Positions 1 through 10,593 of a DNA stretch of 64,000 nt are shown in pieces. Source of the DNA: Scatophagus argus (taxonomy: Eukaryota > Chordata > Actinopteri > Scatophagidae). Under the pieces are notes generated by a model. That model made no database searches, was not told where the DNA came from, and was given only the letters and a program-made list of their open reading frames with translations. The stretch covers positions 782,501 through 846,500 of the forward strand of contig NC_058504.1 of NCBI RefSeq assembly GCF_020382885.2, in the 5' to 3' direction. Each line of letters opens with the position of its first letter. The first letter of the stretch is position 1. The translations under genes were made by a program, and so were the position numbers.

Positions 1-1010
1 AACAAATTATCCATGGGAATGTAGGAGAAAAGACGGGAAATGAACTCTCTGGGCCAATAAGGACAAGGCAACTCAGATCTGGATTCAGCTTCACATGTAC
101 CTTCACTCACCAACAAGGTCATTAAAGAAGACGGAATTTAACAGCCACTTGGGCTCCATTTATGCTGCATATGTGCACACAGACAAAAGTAATTAGACTT
201 CAAAGCTGAAAGACAGAAATTCTAAATTCATCTTTTGTTTGATATGTTTAGGTCCCAACAAGCAGCCGATGATGATTTGGGTGGCTCTATTTTAGAGAAC
301 AATGGTGAGAAAGTCCTTTTTGAACTCCCAGGGCTTCATTTCTAAAACAGACTTTCAAGTTTGATCTTATGTGTAACTTAATCAGTAAAACCTCATATTG
401 ATGTGGAAAAGTACTGATGGATGGCAAAGTCTAGACTTGGTTCCCCAGCTGGTTATGTTGAGGTACTGCAGTTTTGGTCCGAGGCTGTCGCTCATCTGCG
501 CTGCTGCTATAGAAGAGGAAATCACAAGGCAGGCGCCGTCACGTTCAAGATGATTTCAGATTTGAGTGTGTCAAGTCCAAATGGGATTCACAGAACTTGC
601 TCCAACAAGGTTTCATATACTTAAATTCTTTTATGAATCAAACATAAATCTAACATGTAAACGAGGCCCCGGGAGTTTAGTTTGCAGTTCTTCACTTCAG
701 CACTGCGTTCATGTTGGTTTCCCCTCTCCGGCTGAATTAAAGCACATGTAATCACCAATCAGGAAGACAGGAGTGTCAGACTGAGTGACCAAGCATCAAA
801 GATTCTCATCTCACCAAACTCCAAATATCAATCGGGAAGCCTGTGGTCAATGCAGAGCACCAATTACACAGAATGGCCCTTTACCAGATCCAGAAACTAA
901 TACGTTGTGACTGAAGCAAATGGACGAGAGGGTCTCATTATCTCCCTGCATGCAGCTGACCTTCCTCAACACACACTCAGGAGTGAATACACAAATACCA
1001 CATCACTGAC

Positions 1011-1022
1011 GCGCACACACGC

Positions 1023-1054
<32 letters not shown>
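1011..1054. repeat. (CA)n microsatellite
   Basis: About 44 bp of CA dinucleotides with two GC interruptions near the left end. Confidence 0.95.
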
Positions 1055-1269
1055 CCCTTGTCTGAAGGCATTAGCATCTGAATGAATTGATCGGCATGCA
1101 TGAACAGATCACTTTGGGAAAAGCTGATGTTCAGTGAATGAGAATATTGATCAGGATGAAACCTGATTCAGGCTGCACTAATATGTGACAGCGTTTCACT
1201 TTCCATTTGCCTGCAATGTTGAGAACATTAAGAAACGGACGGGAAAAGGCTGTAAGAAGATGTATTCAG

Positions 1270-1632
1270 ATGCTTTACTGAAGTAAAGACAGCAAAGCTC
1301 CATAAAGACATGGTTGGATGAGTTTGGTGTGGAAGAACTTGACTGGCCCACACAGAGCCCTGACCTCAACCCCATCCAACACCTTTGGGATGAACTGGAA
1401 CGGAGACTGTGAGCCAGGCCTTTTGGTCCAACATCAGTGTGTGACCTCACAAATGCTCTACTGCATGAATGGGCACAAATTCCCACAGAAACACTCCAAC
1501 ATGTTGTGGAAAGCCTTCACAGAAGAGTGGAAGCTGTTAGAGCTGCAAAGCTGTCTGTGTGTTTACAATGAGACGTCATTAAAGTCCCTGTTGGTGTGAT
1601 GGGCAGCTGTCCCAATACTTTTGAACAGGACA
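1270..1632 (+). mobile_element. Tc1/mariner transposon remnant (transposase C-terminus, decayed)
   Basis: Reading plus from about 1316, the translation carries the Tc1/mariner DDE signature region: WPTQSPDLNPIQHLWDELER, an in-frame TGA at 1410-1412, then ARPFGPTSVCDLTNALLHEW and ESLHRRVEAV. The 3' end (ATACTTTTG-type) lies near 1615-1632. The 5' two thirds of the element are missing. Its last ~195 bp are nearly identical to a second copy in thoc3 intron 1 (6698-6894). Confidence 0.85.
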
Positions 1633-1639
1633 GGAGAGC

Positions 1640-1775
1640 AGGACATACCGAGTTCTCCCGGTGAGATGCTCTGTAATCCATAACACGAGGTGTGAGTCCA
1701 GTTTGTCTCTCAGCAGCAGAGGTTGGATGGTGTTGAAGGTGCTGGAGAAACTAAAAATTCTGATCCTCACAGCAG
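1640..1775 (-). mobile_element. LINE reverse-transcriptase fragment, 3' part (Rex/L2-like)
   Basis: The minus-strand translation gives AVRIRIFSFSSTFNTIQPLL, then LRDKLDSHLVLWITEHLTGR and RYVLL. This is the FSSAFNTIQPxLL block of fish non-LTR retrotransposon reverse transcriptases, with a short internal deletion. It abuts the Tc1 remnant on its left. The upstream part of the same domain continues at 2004-2140, beyond a nested insertion. Confidence 0.75.
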
Positions 1776-2003
1776 AACACAGTAAGGGTTTCGTTTCCGC
1801 TTCCAACAGAGAAGAAAATTCAGTGGGACTTCAGTTTAACACACTAAATAAAGTCATCAGTTGGTCACGTGGTTAGCCTAGCTTAGCATAAAGACTAGAA
1901 GCAACTAAAAGCGCACCGCTAAAGCTCAGTAATGAATTTGACAAGCCAGAAGTCTGAGATGGGATCCATTCATGCCTTTAATCTCTGTGAGACATTGAAA
2001 TTG
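1776..2003. mobile_element. Nested insertion (~228 bp) within the LINE fragment, flanked by a 22-bp direct repeat
   Basis: The LINE reading frame is interrupted by 228 bp flanked by identical 22-bp copies at 1754-1775 and 2004-2025, consistent with a target-site duplication. The interior contains a GGTTAGCCTAGCTTAGCATA segment near 1872 that resembles a dispersed teleost repeat (a cAGTCTTTATGCTAAGCTA family read in reverse). No coding capacity was seen. A SINE or other short retroelement is likely, class unknown. Confidence 0.55.
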
Positions 2004-2140
2004 AAAATTCTGATCCTCACAGCAGCCCCCCCCCCCATCCAGGTGATAGCGGAGCAGGTAGACGATGGCGTCCTCCACCCCCACCTTCTACTGTTACACA
2101 AACTGCAGCAGGTCGAGTGCATTGCAGACCCGAGGTTTGA
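2004..2140 (-). mobile_element. LINE reverse-transcriptase fragment, 5' part
   Basis: On the minus strand this encodes VEDAIVYLLRYHLDG followed, after a homopolymer-shifted run (C10 on plus at 2026-2036), by the AVRIRIF motif. It is the region just N-terminal to FSSAFNTI in LINE reverse transcriptases, so it and 1640-1775 are halves of one old element. Confidence 0.6.
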
Positions 2141-3777
2141 TAAATTTCAGAAAAATACAATCATTCTAGTACAACAAATAAGCCCTGACCTACAGGAAGA
2201 AAAGAGGGACAAACATCATCAAAGAAATATACTGTCCTCACAGATTACGTCTTCATCGTGCTCCTACTTGACAAGTTTTCCAAAGCTGGAGCAGATGAAA
2301 TGTCTGCATGTTTGCAGAACCCACCCGTGGTGTTTATTTAGTATGCAGTCCTCCATCCTCCAAGTGCCAAAGCAAGCAGTGACTTATGAGCCAGCTGTGA
2401 GTGAGGTTGCTCCTCGTAGATCTGAAGTCAGATCAGATGGAGCTTCCTGCAGATGAAGGAGACCCTGCAGGCAGCTGTATCTGATTTATTATCCCAAGAA
2501 GCTCGCTGGCAATCACATCCACGGATATTGACCGTCCTCTTCACAATGTCTCCGCCGCAATCAGCAAACAAGACTGATGGGACAGCACGCTCAAGGGCCG
2601 CCATGGAGAGTTCAACAGCACGTGCTTGACTCCACTCATCAGCATTTCGAGTCTGAAAAGACCTTAAAGCAAACAGGTTTTTTTTCACCAATACATAAAA
2701 ATGAAAGGTAAAACATCTTTTTCCACAGCACGCCACTCTGATCCTTACATTCTGAGGTGTGTTGAAGCAGCTTAAACACTAAGAGCAGTAAAGGTGCGTC
2801 ACGCCACAGGAAGGATCAGAAAACTTTGGTTTTCTTGGACAGCACAATTCTCCTGTGGGGCGGAAACAAATTAAAATGACTGAGAGCAGGGACTGAGGAG
2901 CGCTTTGTGAAATCCCTCAGATGATTACAGCAGGCTGCAGGGCGAAACATCCCGCAGCCTGCTGGGGAGCCGACCAGCTGTCACCGGTCCGGGCAGAGGG
3001 CATCGAACTCGGAGCTCACACTGTGCATGACAAAGTGGTCGAGGCAGAAGGGCTTACAGTGAAAGTAGTGTGACACTTACTAACCCAACTCAAAGTGAAT
3101 TAGGGACAACCTCATGAGTTACTGTGCTTATGGTTAATACATCATCTTTCATGAAGCTGTCGCTGTAAAGAACCCACAACCTCCAGCTGTCAGATAAACG
3201 CAGTGGATGCATGTGAAAGGTACAGAAAAGCAGAAGAAACGTTTCCTGTCATCACACCTTCAGCTTCATATAAAACGGAGGCATCAGTCTGTTGTTTGTG
3301 CAGAACTCAAAGTGATGCCAGTCACATATGATATCCAACATTAGACAGAAACAGAACTTATTGCAGTCCATAGCCAGACCTCGTCCAACTCAGGGCACAA
3401 GACACACAAAGTTTATAAAGACACCAACTTTAATATCAAAAAGCAATGCATGTTTTACATAAAAACAATATCTTACAGTGCTGAGAGTTGTGTTTTTATC
3501 TGTCTATGAAAACAGAAAGAAATCTGCTGTTCTAAATGAAACATGGGTCAGCAGCACCACCTGCTGGTGAAAAGAGGTTACTGCGGCTTTACGAGTTGCA
3601 GTCCTAGTACAAAGCAGCAGCAGGAGCATCTGTGCTGTGCAGGATTGTTTTGTTTCCTCATGATGCTTCCTTTACTCTTCTTTGCTCTGCTGACTCCCCT
3701 CCTCACATCTGACTGATGACGGAGAGTTTTGGCAGGTCTGGATTTAATTTTAGCGGGAGGAACTCAGCTGATGCATC

Positions 3778-3941
3778 TCAGGAGTCGTTGGGAAGGCCAA
3801 ACAGTTTGACGGTGCCCGCCTCGCGGTTGTTGTCGTATTTGCCCTCCTTGTCATCGCAGGCGTAAGCCAGCAGCGGCCTCTTGGGGTGCCAGGCGACGGT
3901 GAAGGTGGGAGAGTCGCACTGCACCTCCCACAGTTTCTCTC
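3778..3941 (-). CDS. thoc3: thoc3 terminal coding exon 6
   Basis: Encodes GEKLWEVQCDSPTFTVAWHP, then KRPLLAYACDDKEGKYD and the C-terminal LFGLPNDS before TGA at 3780-3778. This tail is nearly invariant in vertebrate THOC3. Confidence 0.95.
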
Positions 3942-5698
3942 CTGTATTCAACAGTCAAGAGTAAAAAGGACATGAGATTCTTGAAAAGTGCAACCAAACA
4001 CGTCCACGACAGCACAGTTTAAAGACGGCTATTGATGCTGTTGGCTTCATTCTCTGAGCTGCGTAGCTTGGCCTTTGGCCACGGCAGTCGTCTATCGGGA
4101 GGCACCGTCAAAAACTGTCAAAAACTATCAACTCATGTTTACTAGAACGACATTTTTAGAAGCAACAGCCAAGCAGAAAGAGGGCTTGTCGTACTGACCC
4201 GTTTCCACCTCAGCGATGTCTATGAAGTGGTCCTCAGAGGCTGACGCCAACATCTTGCCGTCATGGCTGAAGCTCAGCGTCCTCACGGGCCAGTCCAGCC
4301 TGCAACGTCAGCAGCAGTGAAAAGAAATCCTCGATGAGCAAACGTAAGAGCGGGCTCAGACACATGTTCTTCCAGGGACACAGACTGACCTGGAGAAGCA
4401 GCGAACACACACCAGTTCCTCCACGTCCCACAGGCTGACCAGGGCATCAGCGCTTCCTGTGGCGAAATATTTCCCCGTGGGGTCAAACTTGATGCAGATG
4501 CAGTTGGACGGGTGAGCGTTGATGGATTGGATGGGCTTCAGCTCTGGATAGCTGCGAACAAACACGGATTTCAGCTGTGAACCACACAACTGCAGATGTT
4601 TCACACAGAACAGACACCACAGACGAGGGGATGTGGACACCAGGTGAGTTCACACTGAACGCTGACGTCTAAACGTAGAGGAAAAGAAGCACAAATGTGT
4701 CGCACAAACGTGACTGGGAGCTAAGAGTGAATGAGATGAGCTGTGGACTGAAAAGAAGCTTCACTCAGCTGGGTGGCCTTTTTCCTGTGGGAAGCACAAC
4801 GTCGAGAGGACTCACGAATAAAAACGTGTTCCAGGTGACGGACGGGCCGCGTGGTTTTTTCAGGTAAAAATGACTTCATTTTTCTTTCATGGCATTAAAT
4901 AAAGATACCACGATGAGAACAAAATCCTGCAAACTGACCGCATAGTGAATGTACTCATTGGGTGGAGGAGACGTAGCTCAGTGGTTACATCAGACCTGCT
5001 GCTTAAATCAGGTTTCATGTCTCAAACATACAAACAGGTCCAAGACTCTGATGCCGTGAAAAAACACACTGAGATTATTCTGACAGATTACGACAGCAAC
5101 AAGAGTTGACAGGTGCCTTGTGTACTTGATTTTCATGGCAAACTCCGCCTACACCTCAACCGATGAGCGGCCTGTGCAGCCGCCCTGCGCGTCACCAGGA
5201 TGTGACGAGCAACACGTCTTGGTATCTGCCTACAAGATCAATGTGAAGACCTACAGAAAGATTCGAGTCCAAACATCACAGCTCCAGCAGACAACAGCTT
5301 CACATGTCAGAGTGTGGAGACTCGCAAAACCTTTCATCAATAAGAAAACATGAACTCGAGATGTTCTGCTGCTCCGTTTGGCTCCTACCTCAGGATGTTG
5401 ATGCAGCCGTTGCCATTTGTGAGGAAGAACATGTCATTGTCGTTGTTCCAGGAGATCTCGTTCACCTCGAATTTGAACTGCTCCTCTGCCTTGGAGCGGT
5501 GCGTTTTGGCGTCGATGAAGGTCACCACATCATCTTTGTTCCCAACAGCGATGGTCTGACCATCTGGGCTCCAGCAGATGTTGATGTTCTCTCCTGAAAA
5601 ACAATTAGAGTCTTTTCAAAAATCTCTCTCTCAAGCAGAGCAGCTGAACCCCGAACCCCGTGTGACGGAGCAGCCCCGTCACTTACTGCAGAGGGACC

Positions 5699-5759
<61 letters not shown>

Positions 5760-7509
5760 GCTGCTAAACAAACAAGTTTCAATGCTCCCTCACTCTGTAC
5801 GGCTACATACTTTTATACAACACTCATTCACACACACACACATCGGCCAGTCATTCATTCATCTGCGCACACACACTCTTCTGCAGGTGGTGTGCACACC
5901 TGTTGTTTGAGGAGAGCTCTAAAGGTGTAAAAGTGGTTCTTGTGGGATGCTTGGCCTCAGATTCAAACAGAGGCCAGAGGCAACGACTGGCAGCTAAACA
6001 GGACAAAACGGGTGGGCGGAGAGAAGAATTATTTGAGTTTCTTGGAACCATAAGGGATGTGTTTTGGTAGGGTATTGCAGTTAACTGGCCAAGTGGGAGG
6101 GACTTTGGTTTTATAAAGGCCTCCTTTCAGTCAGTCCTGTCTGTTGTTACAACGTGGATGGCAGCTGTTTCGCTGGTAAAGGAAAAGGTCGTTCTGCCAT
6201 GAGCCAGCACAGTGACTGCAGCACTGCAGCTCAAAGCTGCACATGTGGGCTTTTTCGTCAGTTTGTGAATGTTTGTAAATACTGAAAAAAGCAAGATCCC
6301 ATCACACCCTTCAACACTGCCGACATGAGCGAGGGTCCCACCTTTCGTGTTGACAGTTGCCATGCATTTGGTGGTGCGGACGTCCCATATGCGGATGGTC
6401 TTGTCTCCAGATGCTGTGACAAACAGATCTGGATTGGTTGGATGCCAGCAGAGCTGATCCACGCTGTCACCATGACCTCTGTAGTTGTTTTCTTTCACCT
6501 GAGGGCAGGTAACAGATATTCGTCAGTTCTTGTGTCTATCTTAACTTAAACTACACTATACAGACAAAAGTATCCAGACATGCCTCTCTATAGGGCTGCT
6601 TGTCAGGCTTTGGACTCGGCCCCTGACCTCCAGTGAAGGGAAATCTTAATGCTTCAGCACACCAAGACATTTTGGACAATGCTATGCTTCCTACTTTGAG
6701 ACTGTGAGCCAGGCCTTTTGGTCCAACATCAGTGTGTGACCTCACAAATGCTCTACTGCATGAATGGGCACAAATTCCCACAGAAACACTCCAACATGTT
6801 GTGGAAAGCCTTCACAGAAGAGTGGAAGCTGTTAGAGCTGCAGAGCTGTCTGAGTGTTTACAATGAGACGCCATTAAAGTCCCTGTTGGTGTGATGGTCG
6901 GGTACTTTTGTCCACATAGCGTGTGCGTCTTTATACCAGGTTCACACAACATCAAGAAGTAGCAGTGACAAACATTTGGTAGAAAGACCTAACTGGCTAC
7001 AGAGTGAACATCACAGTCACATGAATACCGTCCATTTCCATTTATTGTTACAGAGCATTTATTGTTACAGAGCGCTGCTCTATGTAACGGAAGTTGGCGT
7101 AACATTTTAGTCACTGAAGTGTAGTAAAAATGAAGTATATCCTGTATGGTAGTGTAGGGAAAAGCAGAACAGTCTGGGACATATTTTAGCCGTTTCGTGA
7201 CAGTTGAGTCTGTGAGGGTTCGCTGTAGCTCGAACTTTAACCGGAGGAAAAACCCTGAACTTCAGTTCATTCATTCACTGAAACGAGGCTAGCGTTAGCA
7301 TGCTAGCCGGACGCCCCACAGCGACTCACCAAACGGTCCTTTTCGAGGACAAAAACGCTGGCTGTTTTGTCAAAGGAGCCGGAGGCGAGTCTCCTTCCGT
7401 CACAACTCCACGCCACCGAGTGGACTTTGGCTGTATGAGCTGGGAATTCCCGACTTTTGTTGTTATTCTTGAAGCTCTCCTGCATGTCTTGGTAGTAGCG
7501 CGACGCCAT
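3778..7509 (-). CDS. thoc3: THO complex subunit 3 (THOC3/TEX1), 6 coding exons
   Basis: THOC3 is a WD40 beta-propeller subunit of the THO core of TREX, which couples transcription and splicing to nuclear mRNA export. Coding exons on the minus strand are 7509-7330, 6498-6342, 5593-5389, 4551-4390, 4299-4199 and 3941-3778. Lengths 180+157+205+162+101+164 give 969 nt, or 322 residues plus TGA; human THOC3 is about 351 residues, with a longer N-terminus. All introns are GT-AG and phases agree. Diagnostic stretches are AHTAKVHSVAWSCDGRRLAS, SFDKTASVF, SGDKTIRIWDVRTTKC, YPELKPIQSINAHPSNCICI, GSADALVSLWDV and the C-terminus PNDS. I chose the ATG at 7509 (MASRYYQDMQ) because family similarity starts there, but an in-frame ATG at 7632 with no intervening stop would add 41 residues. 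Intron 1 holds a Tc1/mariner fragment and intron 2 a short (CA)n tract. The gene lies 3.1 kb beyond the 3' end of shootin, on the same strand. Confidence 0.96.
4199..4299 (-). CDS. thoc3: thoc3 coding exon 5
   Basis: Encodes RLDWPVRTLSFSHDGKMLAS and EDHFIDIAEVET. The acceptor is GTTGCAG; the donor GTCAGT leaves a phase-1 G. Confidence 0.93.
4390..4551 (-). CDS. thoc3: thoc3 coding exon 4
   Basis: Encodes YPELKPIQSINAHPSNCICI and FDPTGKYFATGSADALVSLW, ending in CVRCFS plus AG. The acceptor is TTCGCAG and the donor GTCAGT. Confidence 0.95.
4552..5388. other. thoc3 intron 3, including a tRNA-like SINE fragment
   Basis: Non-coding. At 4973-4987 the plus strand reads GTAGCTCAGTGGTTA, matching a tRNA A-box/D-arm as found in tRNA-derived SINEs, with a degenerate GGTTTCATGTCTC about 45 bp on in the B-box position. 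No cloverleaf can be completed, so this is a SINE relic rather than a tRNA gene. Confidence 0.4.
5389..5593 (-). CDS. thoc3: thoc3 coding exon 3
   Basis: Continues the phase-1 codon as GEN and runs through the third and fourth WD blades (ENINICWSPDG region to GCINIL). The acceptor TTTTCAG precedes GAGAGAAC; the donor is GTAGGA. Confidence 0.93.
5699..5758. repeat. (CA)n microsatellite in thoc3 intron 2
   Basis: About 60 bp of pure CA. On the thoc3 transcript it is a (UG)n tract about 105 nt upstream of the exon 3 acceptor. Confidence 0.95.
6342..6498 (-). CDS. thoc3: thoc3 coding exon 2
   Basis: Encodes VKENNYRGHGDSVDQLCWHP through TTKCMATVNTK, the second WD blade. The acceptor CCCTCAG precedes GTGAAAGAA. 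The donor is GTGGGA after AAAG (phase 1). Confidence 0.95.
6551..6922 (+). mobile_element. Internally deleted Tc1/mariner-type element in thoc3 intron 1
   Basis: The left terminus CACTATACAGACAAAAGTA (from 6554) and the right terminus TACTTTTGTCCACATAGCGTG are imperfect inverted repeats. The first ~145 bp carry the 5' region of the transposon (CCAGTGAAGGGAAATCTTAA, ACCAAGACATTTTGGACAAT). The sequence then jumps at ~6698 to the transposase 3' region, deleting the catalytic core. The retained end is almost identical to 1403-1600, including the same TGA. It lies antisense in thoc3 intron 1. Confidence 0.8.
7330..7509 (-). CDS. thoc3: thoc3 coding exon 1
   Basis: Encodes residues 1-60, the N-terminus and the first WD40 blade (AHTAKVHSVAW, GSFDKTASVF, ending at EKDRL). 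The exon ends ACCGTTTG before the donor GTGAGT, in phase 0. Confidence 0.93.
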
Positions 7510-7632
7510 CTTCAGGCCCGACGTAAAGCGGAGCGGAACATTAGCGCCATCTTGTGCTTCGGAGTGCGGTTCAAACTCGTACCTGTTCCTCTGCTGACTC
7601 ATTACTGCTGTCTCTGGAGTAAAATCCAACAA

Positions 7633-9937
7633 TCCAGCCCTTAGTTCTTTAATAATTTATTCTTATTAATAAAATAAATAATAATATTAATTTTTATTAT
7701 TATTTATTCCTAAGAGTGCACTGTAGACTGCTGCTGCTTCAGGGGGAAATATTACACTTTTTTAAAAACTGGATTACATTTGTTTGTTAACTAGTGAGGC
7801 AACTTTCAAATTTTCCTAAAAACAAAGAATATGATCCATCATATGAAAATACGTTTATGTTTTATCCTGTGTCATGATGGTATTTTATACACAACTGATC
7901 TTTGAATAAAGACAAACACGAGTTGAAATTTAAACTGAAATTTATTTCAAGTGATGCTAAGATGAAAATTCATGTTTTAAAAAACGTTTGAACACTCCAT
8001 TTATATCCCAAACACACACAATATCTATAGTCAGCCAAACTCCTCGTTAAGCAGCCACTCGGTTGAAAAGTGTGCAGGCACCTGAGGTCCTGTGCAAGGC
8101 CTCCTCATGCAAAATCATCAGGCCTGTGGCAGCTTAACGGCTCTAACAATTTGTTTCATGTGCAGCTAACAGTTCATTAACGCCTTTTGAGTTAGAATAA
8201 AACACACCTAACGAACAGAAGAAAATGCATCTTTAAATGTGATTCTGTGTTTAAAGAAGGAATGAAGGTGGCAAAGCATCACACACATGTGGCTTATGGA
8301 ATTGCATACTCTTCAGGTTTATTCTTAATGTTGCATCACGTGTCAGGAAAGCTATATATAGACAGTAGGCCCTACAAAACAAGTCAAGGGGTGCTGGTGA
8401 AATGTGATGGAGGGTGTGTTGACCGAGTACAGAAACAATGAGGGCGTCTCAGAGTCTGTGCGTACGGGACTGTGGACTGGTTCAGTGGAGGAAGGCGTGT
8501 GGAAGACATCTTATCTCGACAGCATCTTGTTAGCTCTCACACCACAAAATGTAATTCAGGAGGTTTGGAGGCAGGTGTGTGTGGAGAGGTAGAAAGTCCA
8601 CTCATTCCTCCAAAGCTGTTCTCTTTGCTTTTTTAACCACAACTTTCTTTGTTTTTAAAGGCTTTCAGTTTGTTTCTCCTGCTGTCAACACCTGCTAAGT
8701 GGCTTCTGTGAAATCTTGTCCCACTGGACCCTGAGAACATTTCTGCTAGATGTGATTTAGTTGGAAGTGTGCTACTGTCTTTGCCGCTGGAGGAGAAACT
8801 TCTTGTGTTCCCCTTAAAACCTGAAATATTGGTCACGTTTCTGTTCCACGTTTGCCGGACGTCCACCTCGAACCCTCACAAGCCTTACGACACACTGATA
8901 GTCGACACGCTGAAAAGCTCACAGCAGCAGAAGTGGAAGCAAAGAGCTTGTCCACGTTCAGCGCTTCACCCTGGTTGTTAAAAAAAAGGTTCCTGGCTGT
9001 TTTCACTGAGGAAGACTCAGCAGAGAAAGTCCATGAATGACATACTGAGAACACCTGATCCTCCAGTCAGCGGTGCACGAGCCTCTGGAGCTCTCAGCCA
9101 CGCCTCTTAGTCTTCATCAGCGGCTGCAGTGGAACATGTGATGCATTGCTTTGTCAGTCATTCAAATAATAATCACAGTTAGGGCTGGGACGTCTTATCG
9201 ATGTACCAATGACTGACAAAGCAATCTGCAGCGCGTTCTCGTCCGGCTGGCGGTGAGGCCTGAGGGGAGTGATGGCCACGATGTGTTTCAGCATGGCCAC
9301 TGATGAAGCTAAGAACAATTTACGGTTCTGCATAAATCAAGTGTGCACCCTGCACCACAGCTCACAGTGAAGAGGAGGGAGGCTGGGGAGAAGCTGAAGA
9401 AACTGGAATCTGAACGGAGCTTTTGTCCATCGAGTAGAGAGAAACATCAACCTAAAGCTCTGCAGTCATCGTACAAGATGAAGCGTTTGAAAATAAAAAC
9501 TGAGGTTCTGTGCAGAAAAGTGCAGCTTCCCCCGTACAGTTCGGTCAGGGCGTCCTCCGGGATCCGCAGGTCTGTTGGCGTACAGCACACTGATAGATGC
9601 TTCGGTCTGTAGAAAGCCCCACGCTGACCGCACTGTGGCCGTCTGCTCATGTGACTGATTAATGAGGGTTTTAAAAGGACCTGCCGTCAGTGAACGATGT
9701 GAATCAGCGAATCAGCTGCTCTGCGACACGAAGGAAAACGTTTGCAGTCGTGTGAATACTGGAGTCAAATGAGGGAAAGGGAGCCACTCATTTGTTTTGC
9801 CCCCTCATTAATTTTACCAGCAAATCGATGAACTCCATGAACTGAACTGGATTGGCAAGAAAAATAGTCTGAATATTTCTAAGCACTCATGAGCGACAGA
9901 TACAGTTTGTTGGAGAAGTGAGCTTTCTACAACGACA
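7633..9937. other. Intergenic region between thoc3 and shootin, left part
   Basis: No gene recognised. 7640-7700 is very AT-rich (TTATT/AATAA runs) just upstream of thoc3 and could be promoter-proximal or simple repeat. 9145-9225 contains a perfect 17-bp inverted repeat (listed separately). Confidence 0.6.
9145..9225. repeat. Perfect 17-bp inverted repeat with 47-bp loop
   Basis: ATTGCTTTGTCAGTCAT at 9145-9161 is the exact reverse complement of 9209-9225. It would form a hairpin on either strand. No coding or mature-miRNA sequence was recognised. Confidence 0.8.
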
Positions 9938-10492
9938 GGTTAGGGTGCGTTCACACCAAGCGTGTTCTCAACTGTTTATCGGCCGAACTCTGGACTGATT
10001 ATATGACTTTCACACTGGCCAAAACACCACTAACTTCAGTGTGAAAGTTTACGATCAGCACTGGCTCCCAGGTCACGTGACTGCAGTGGGGGGAATGTGA
10101 CGACTGGGTGGACACCCCCATCTTTGTCCCTTGTGAAGTGCGACGCTCTGATGAAGCACCGCATGTTAACCGCAAAATTCAGTAGAATTGGACCTTAAAT
10201 AGTTTATGTGTGAGTGTCACCAGTTCAGACTGAATAAAAGATATGAAAAAGTGACCACCGTAACCACAAGTAGTCTGCTGAAATGAGTATCTGGTCCAGA
10301 GAAAGTAATTTTTACCATCAAAGTAAAAATGCTTAGACGGAAACTTTCGATAAATTGGCTCCATGTGAGTCACGTGACTTGTGTCTGCAGGCCTCCCCTT
10401 TTTAATTGATTAGTGTGAATCTGAAAAGTCAACCTTTCAGTCGTGGTTCTGTTCCTGGTAACTAAATGCTAAAGTGTAATCGCACCCTAACC
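9938..10492. mobile_element. MITE-like element with ~20-bp terminal inverted repeats
   Basis: The left end GGTTAGGGTGCGTTCACACC (9938-9957) and the reverse complement of the right end, GGTTAGGGTGCGATTACACT (10473-10492), match at 17 of 20 positions. The ~555-bp interior has no reading frame of note. GTCACGTGAC occurs perfectly at 10072-10081 and 10369-10378, roughly symmetrically placed. This suggests a non-autonomous DNA transposon of unassigned superfamily. Confidence 0.65.
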
Positions 10493-10593
10493 CTTCTGAT
10501 GAGAGCGTGACAACCAGTGACATCACGTTCCCATCAGCCAATAACAGCATGGATCAGGTTACAGAAACAAGCCCGGGATCCTCAGAGTCCATC

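Larger units (their letters stand above)
1..3777. other. Left flank: probable thoc3 3' UTR plus intergenic repeats
   Basis: I recognise no host gene here. The part nearest 3778 should contain the thoc3 3' UTR (minus strand), but I could not fix a canonical AATAAA for it; a TATAAA-type variant lies around 3411. The rest holds a (CA)n tract at 1011-1054, a Tc1/mariner fragment, and LINE fragments split by a nested insertion, each listed separately. A short C10 run is at 2026-2036. Confidence 0.6.
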
